Shown here: positions 5,727 through 6,886 of the stretch, in pieces
Layout: each line of letters starts with the position of its first letter
How positions within the stretch are numbered: position 1 is the first letter of the stretch
Assembly (NCBI GenBank): GCA_937871355.1
Contig: CALMPX010000078.1
Location: forward strand, 1-6,886
Origin: an uncultured Bdellovibrio sp.
Lineage (GTDB): Bacteria > Bdellovibrionota > Bdellovibrionia > Bdellovibrionales > Bdellovibrionaceae
Length of the DNA: 6,886 nt
Direction of reading: 5' to 3'
The notes under the pieces: model-generated
The model's database searches: none
Seen by the model: the letters and a program-made list of their open reading frames with translations, nothing else
Told to the model about the DNA's origin: nothing
Made by a program: the position numbers and the translations under genes

Positions 5727-6839
5727 TTATTTTTTATCCGGAACTGGGTCTTCGACTAATTTATCCACTGTTACAAGAGCGCCAACGTTAATCGAAGTGT
5801 TTTCATCAATATTAATCACTTTAGCTTTAGACATAAGGTTTCCGGCATCTTCAATTTCCACAATCCATGGCGTTGCTGTCACTGTGGCTGAACCCATCAA
5901 AGTTGAAGACTCACCGCAAGGTTCTCCCATCCAATCGTGGACTTCATTGACGATTTGAAATCGATCACCTTTTTTAATACCTAATTCCGCACCACCAACA
6001 ATAACGACGTAGTTATCACGACTTAATAATACACGCGTTTGCCAGTCTTGTCTTGGTAGGTCGGCTAATTTATTATACATATCTTTAACCGTTTTCTTTA
6101 AACCTTTAAGTACTGTTTCGGCCATACCTGTAGCACGGTAAAATTCAGGGCCGATCGACACACCATAAATGGTAACGTTAAAACCTATTTTGTAGTCTTT
6201 TTTGAAAACCTCTGAGTTCACACTACCCATTTGTTCCTGAGTCCACGGATCAAAAGCGTGCATACTTAAATCCATTCTCATTTTATCTATTTTAAAATTA
6301 AGTCCCGCCGAGAATGGTAAGGAAGCTGTCGCTCCATTGAAGCCGAATTGCAAACCTCCACCATTAAATGCTTCTAACGCATTTATTTTTCCCAACAACA
6401 AATGTTGCGGACGAGAAATCATACAACTTGATTCCTGTGATAATTGGGCTTTTCGCGAGAAATTTTCTGCTGTTTCGATGTCGGGAAACCATGATTGTAA
6501 TTGCTCATTAGCTTTGGCGTTAACATCAGCCACCATGGAAGCTTTTTGAAAGTCTGAAGTTTTGACTTCGGGTAAATTGTCCGTATCTTTATACGAAGGA
6601 TAAGTATTACGTTCAAAGAATTCATTCGATTCAAAGAAGACGCCTGAAAGTTGATTCTGGGCCGTTTCTGAGAAACTAAAGCCAGAACTATCTAAAAAGG
6701 TAGAAGCGCTCATGCCAACGACTTTAATATTTTTCTTTAGTTGGCGAGGCTCAGGAGTTTTGTCGCACTTTTTGTTAGCCATGATCACGCTACCTAAAAG
6801 TACAATCGATACACTTTTTAAAAAAACTGACTTTTTCAT
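5727..6839 (-). CDS. Exported protein of unknown function, CsgG-like region plus FlgT-C/SH3-like C-terminus (inferred)
   Basis: 370-residue protein with no function I can name. A basic-hydrophobic signal peptide spans about 1-21 (probable cut after IMA); Cys25 follows NKK and does not fit a lipobox. Residues about 36-80 (NIKVVGM...LSGVFFESNEFFERN) resemble the strand-helix-strand opening of CsgG-type folds. LLLGKINALEAFNGGG (148-162), a strand with an ..DPWTQEQMGS turn (197-206), and a helical stretch ending KLADLPRQDW (257-266) continue that pattern. Residues about 268-358 (VVIVGGAELGIKKGDRFQIV, then GSATVTA and VGALVTV) look like the FlgT C-terminal/SH3-like domain that follows a GxKxGD turn. 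Cysteines are at 25, 139 and 308. Start is ATG with AAAGGAG upstream at good spacing. It stands alone between the window edge and a terminator. The fold assignment is by reading, not search. Confidence 0.8.
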   Translation of the reverse strand: MKKSVFLKSVSIVLLGSVIMANKKCDKTPEPRQLKKNIKVVGMSASTFLDSSGFSFSETAQNQLSGVFFESNEFFERNTYPSYKDTDNLPEVKTSDFQKASMVADVNAKANEQLQSWFPDIETAENFSRKAQLSQESSCMISRPQHLLLGKINALEAFNGGGLQFGFNGATASLPFSAGLNFKIDKMRMDLSMHAFDPWTQEQMGSVNSEVFKKDYKIGFNVTIYGVSIGPEFYRATGMAETVLKGLKKTVKDMYNKLADLPRQDWQTRVLLSRDNYVVIVGGAELGIKKGDRFQIVNEVHDWMGEPCGESSTLMGSATVTATPWIVEIEDAGNLMSKAKVINIDENTSINVGALVTVDKLVEDPVPDKK

Positions 6840-6881
6840 AAGTCTCCTTTTGTGGACAGACCGAAATCTGCCTAGACTTAT
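6838..6881 (-). promoter_or_regulatory. Leader stem-loop covering the start codon of the CsgG/FlgT-like gene
   Basis: A perfect 8-base inverted repeat, ATAAGTCT (6838-6845) and AGACTTAT (6874-6881), pairs a segment 28 bases upstream with the bases from the end of the Shine-Dalgarno through the AU of the AUG. Inside it is a second hairpin, GGACAGA (6854-6860) with TCTGCC (6867-6872), one bulged base and loop ccgaaa. The AAAGG core stays in the connecting loop. In RNA this would partly hide the start codon. Function is inferred. Confidence 0.4.
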
Positions 6882-6886
6882 TTACG

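Noticed and set aside
6337..6634. Frames on both strands inside the CsgG/FlgT-like gene
   Set aside because: Contained in the longer exported-protein frame, which has a signal peptide and strong ribosome site.
1..6886. CRISPR array, insertion sequence, tRNA or phage-like genes
   Set aside because: No direct repeat arrays, transposase motifs, tRNA-like cloverleaf or phage proteins were seen on either strand.

Overview
The window looks like chromosomal DNA from an AT-rich Gram-negative bacterium. The gene families, an NtrY/NtrX pair, a small PBP4-type peptidase and a secreted CsgG/FlgT-like protein, would fit a Bdellovibrionota-like (former deltaproteobacterial) genome. That placement is inferred from protein style only; nothing here fixes the genus. 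All seven genes lie on the minus strand and the plus strand carries no credible gene. Reading in the direction of transcription therefore runs from high to low coordinates.

Layout: (i) 6839-5727 encodes a 370-residue exported protein of unknown function. It reads like a CsgG-type fold followed by a FlgT-C/SH3-like domain, and its leader can fold over the start codon. (ii) A strong stem-loop terminator at 5657-5694 closes that unit. (iii) 5500-4328 encodes an exported S13 (PBP4/DacB-type) D,D-peptidase. All three active-site motifs are present, but the large insert between SxxK and SxN is missing; its 5' leader holds nested dyads. (iv) After a 60-base gap with a candidate promoter overlapping the dac stop codon come ribE, ribB and ribH. 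(v) These are followed directly by ntrY, a four-helix membrane sensor kinase, and ntrX, its response regulator, which runs off the left edge.

The ribE-ribB-ribH-ntrY-ntrX string is tightly packed (TAATG overlap, ATGA overlap, 3-base gap, 9-base gap) and is almost surely one transcript. RibB makes the four-carbon unit, RibH condenses it with the pyrimidine to lumazine, and RibE dismutates lumazine to riboflavin. GTP cyclohydrolase II (RibA) and RibD are not in the window and RibB carries no RibA domain, so those steps must be encoded elsewhere. I saw no FMN riboswitch. The main points of interest are the riboflavin genes coupled to a nitrogen/redox-type two-component system, the minimal S13 peptidase, the CsgG/FlgT-like protein, and leader structures ahead of both exported proteins. 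I did not find a clearly new multi-gene system; the rib-ntr coupling and the compact peptidase are the best candidates for closer study.
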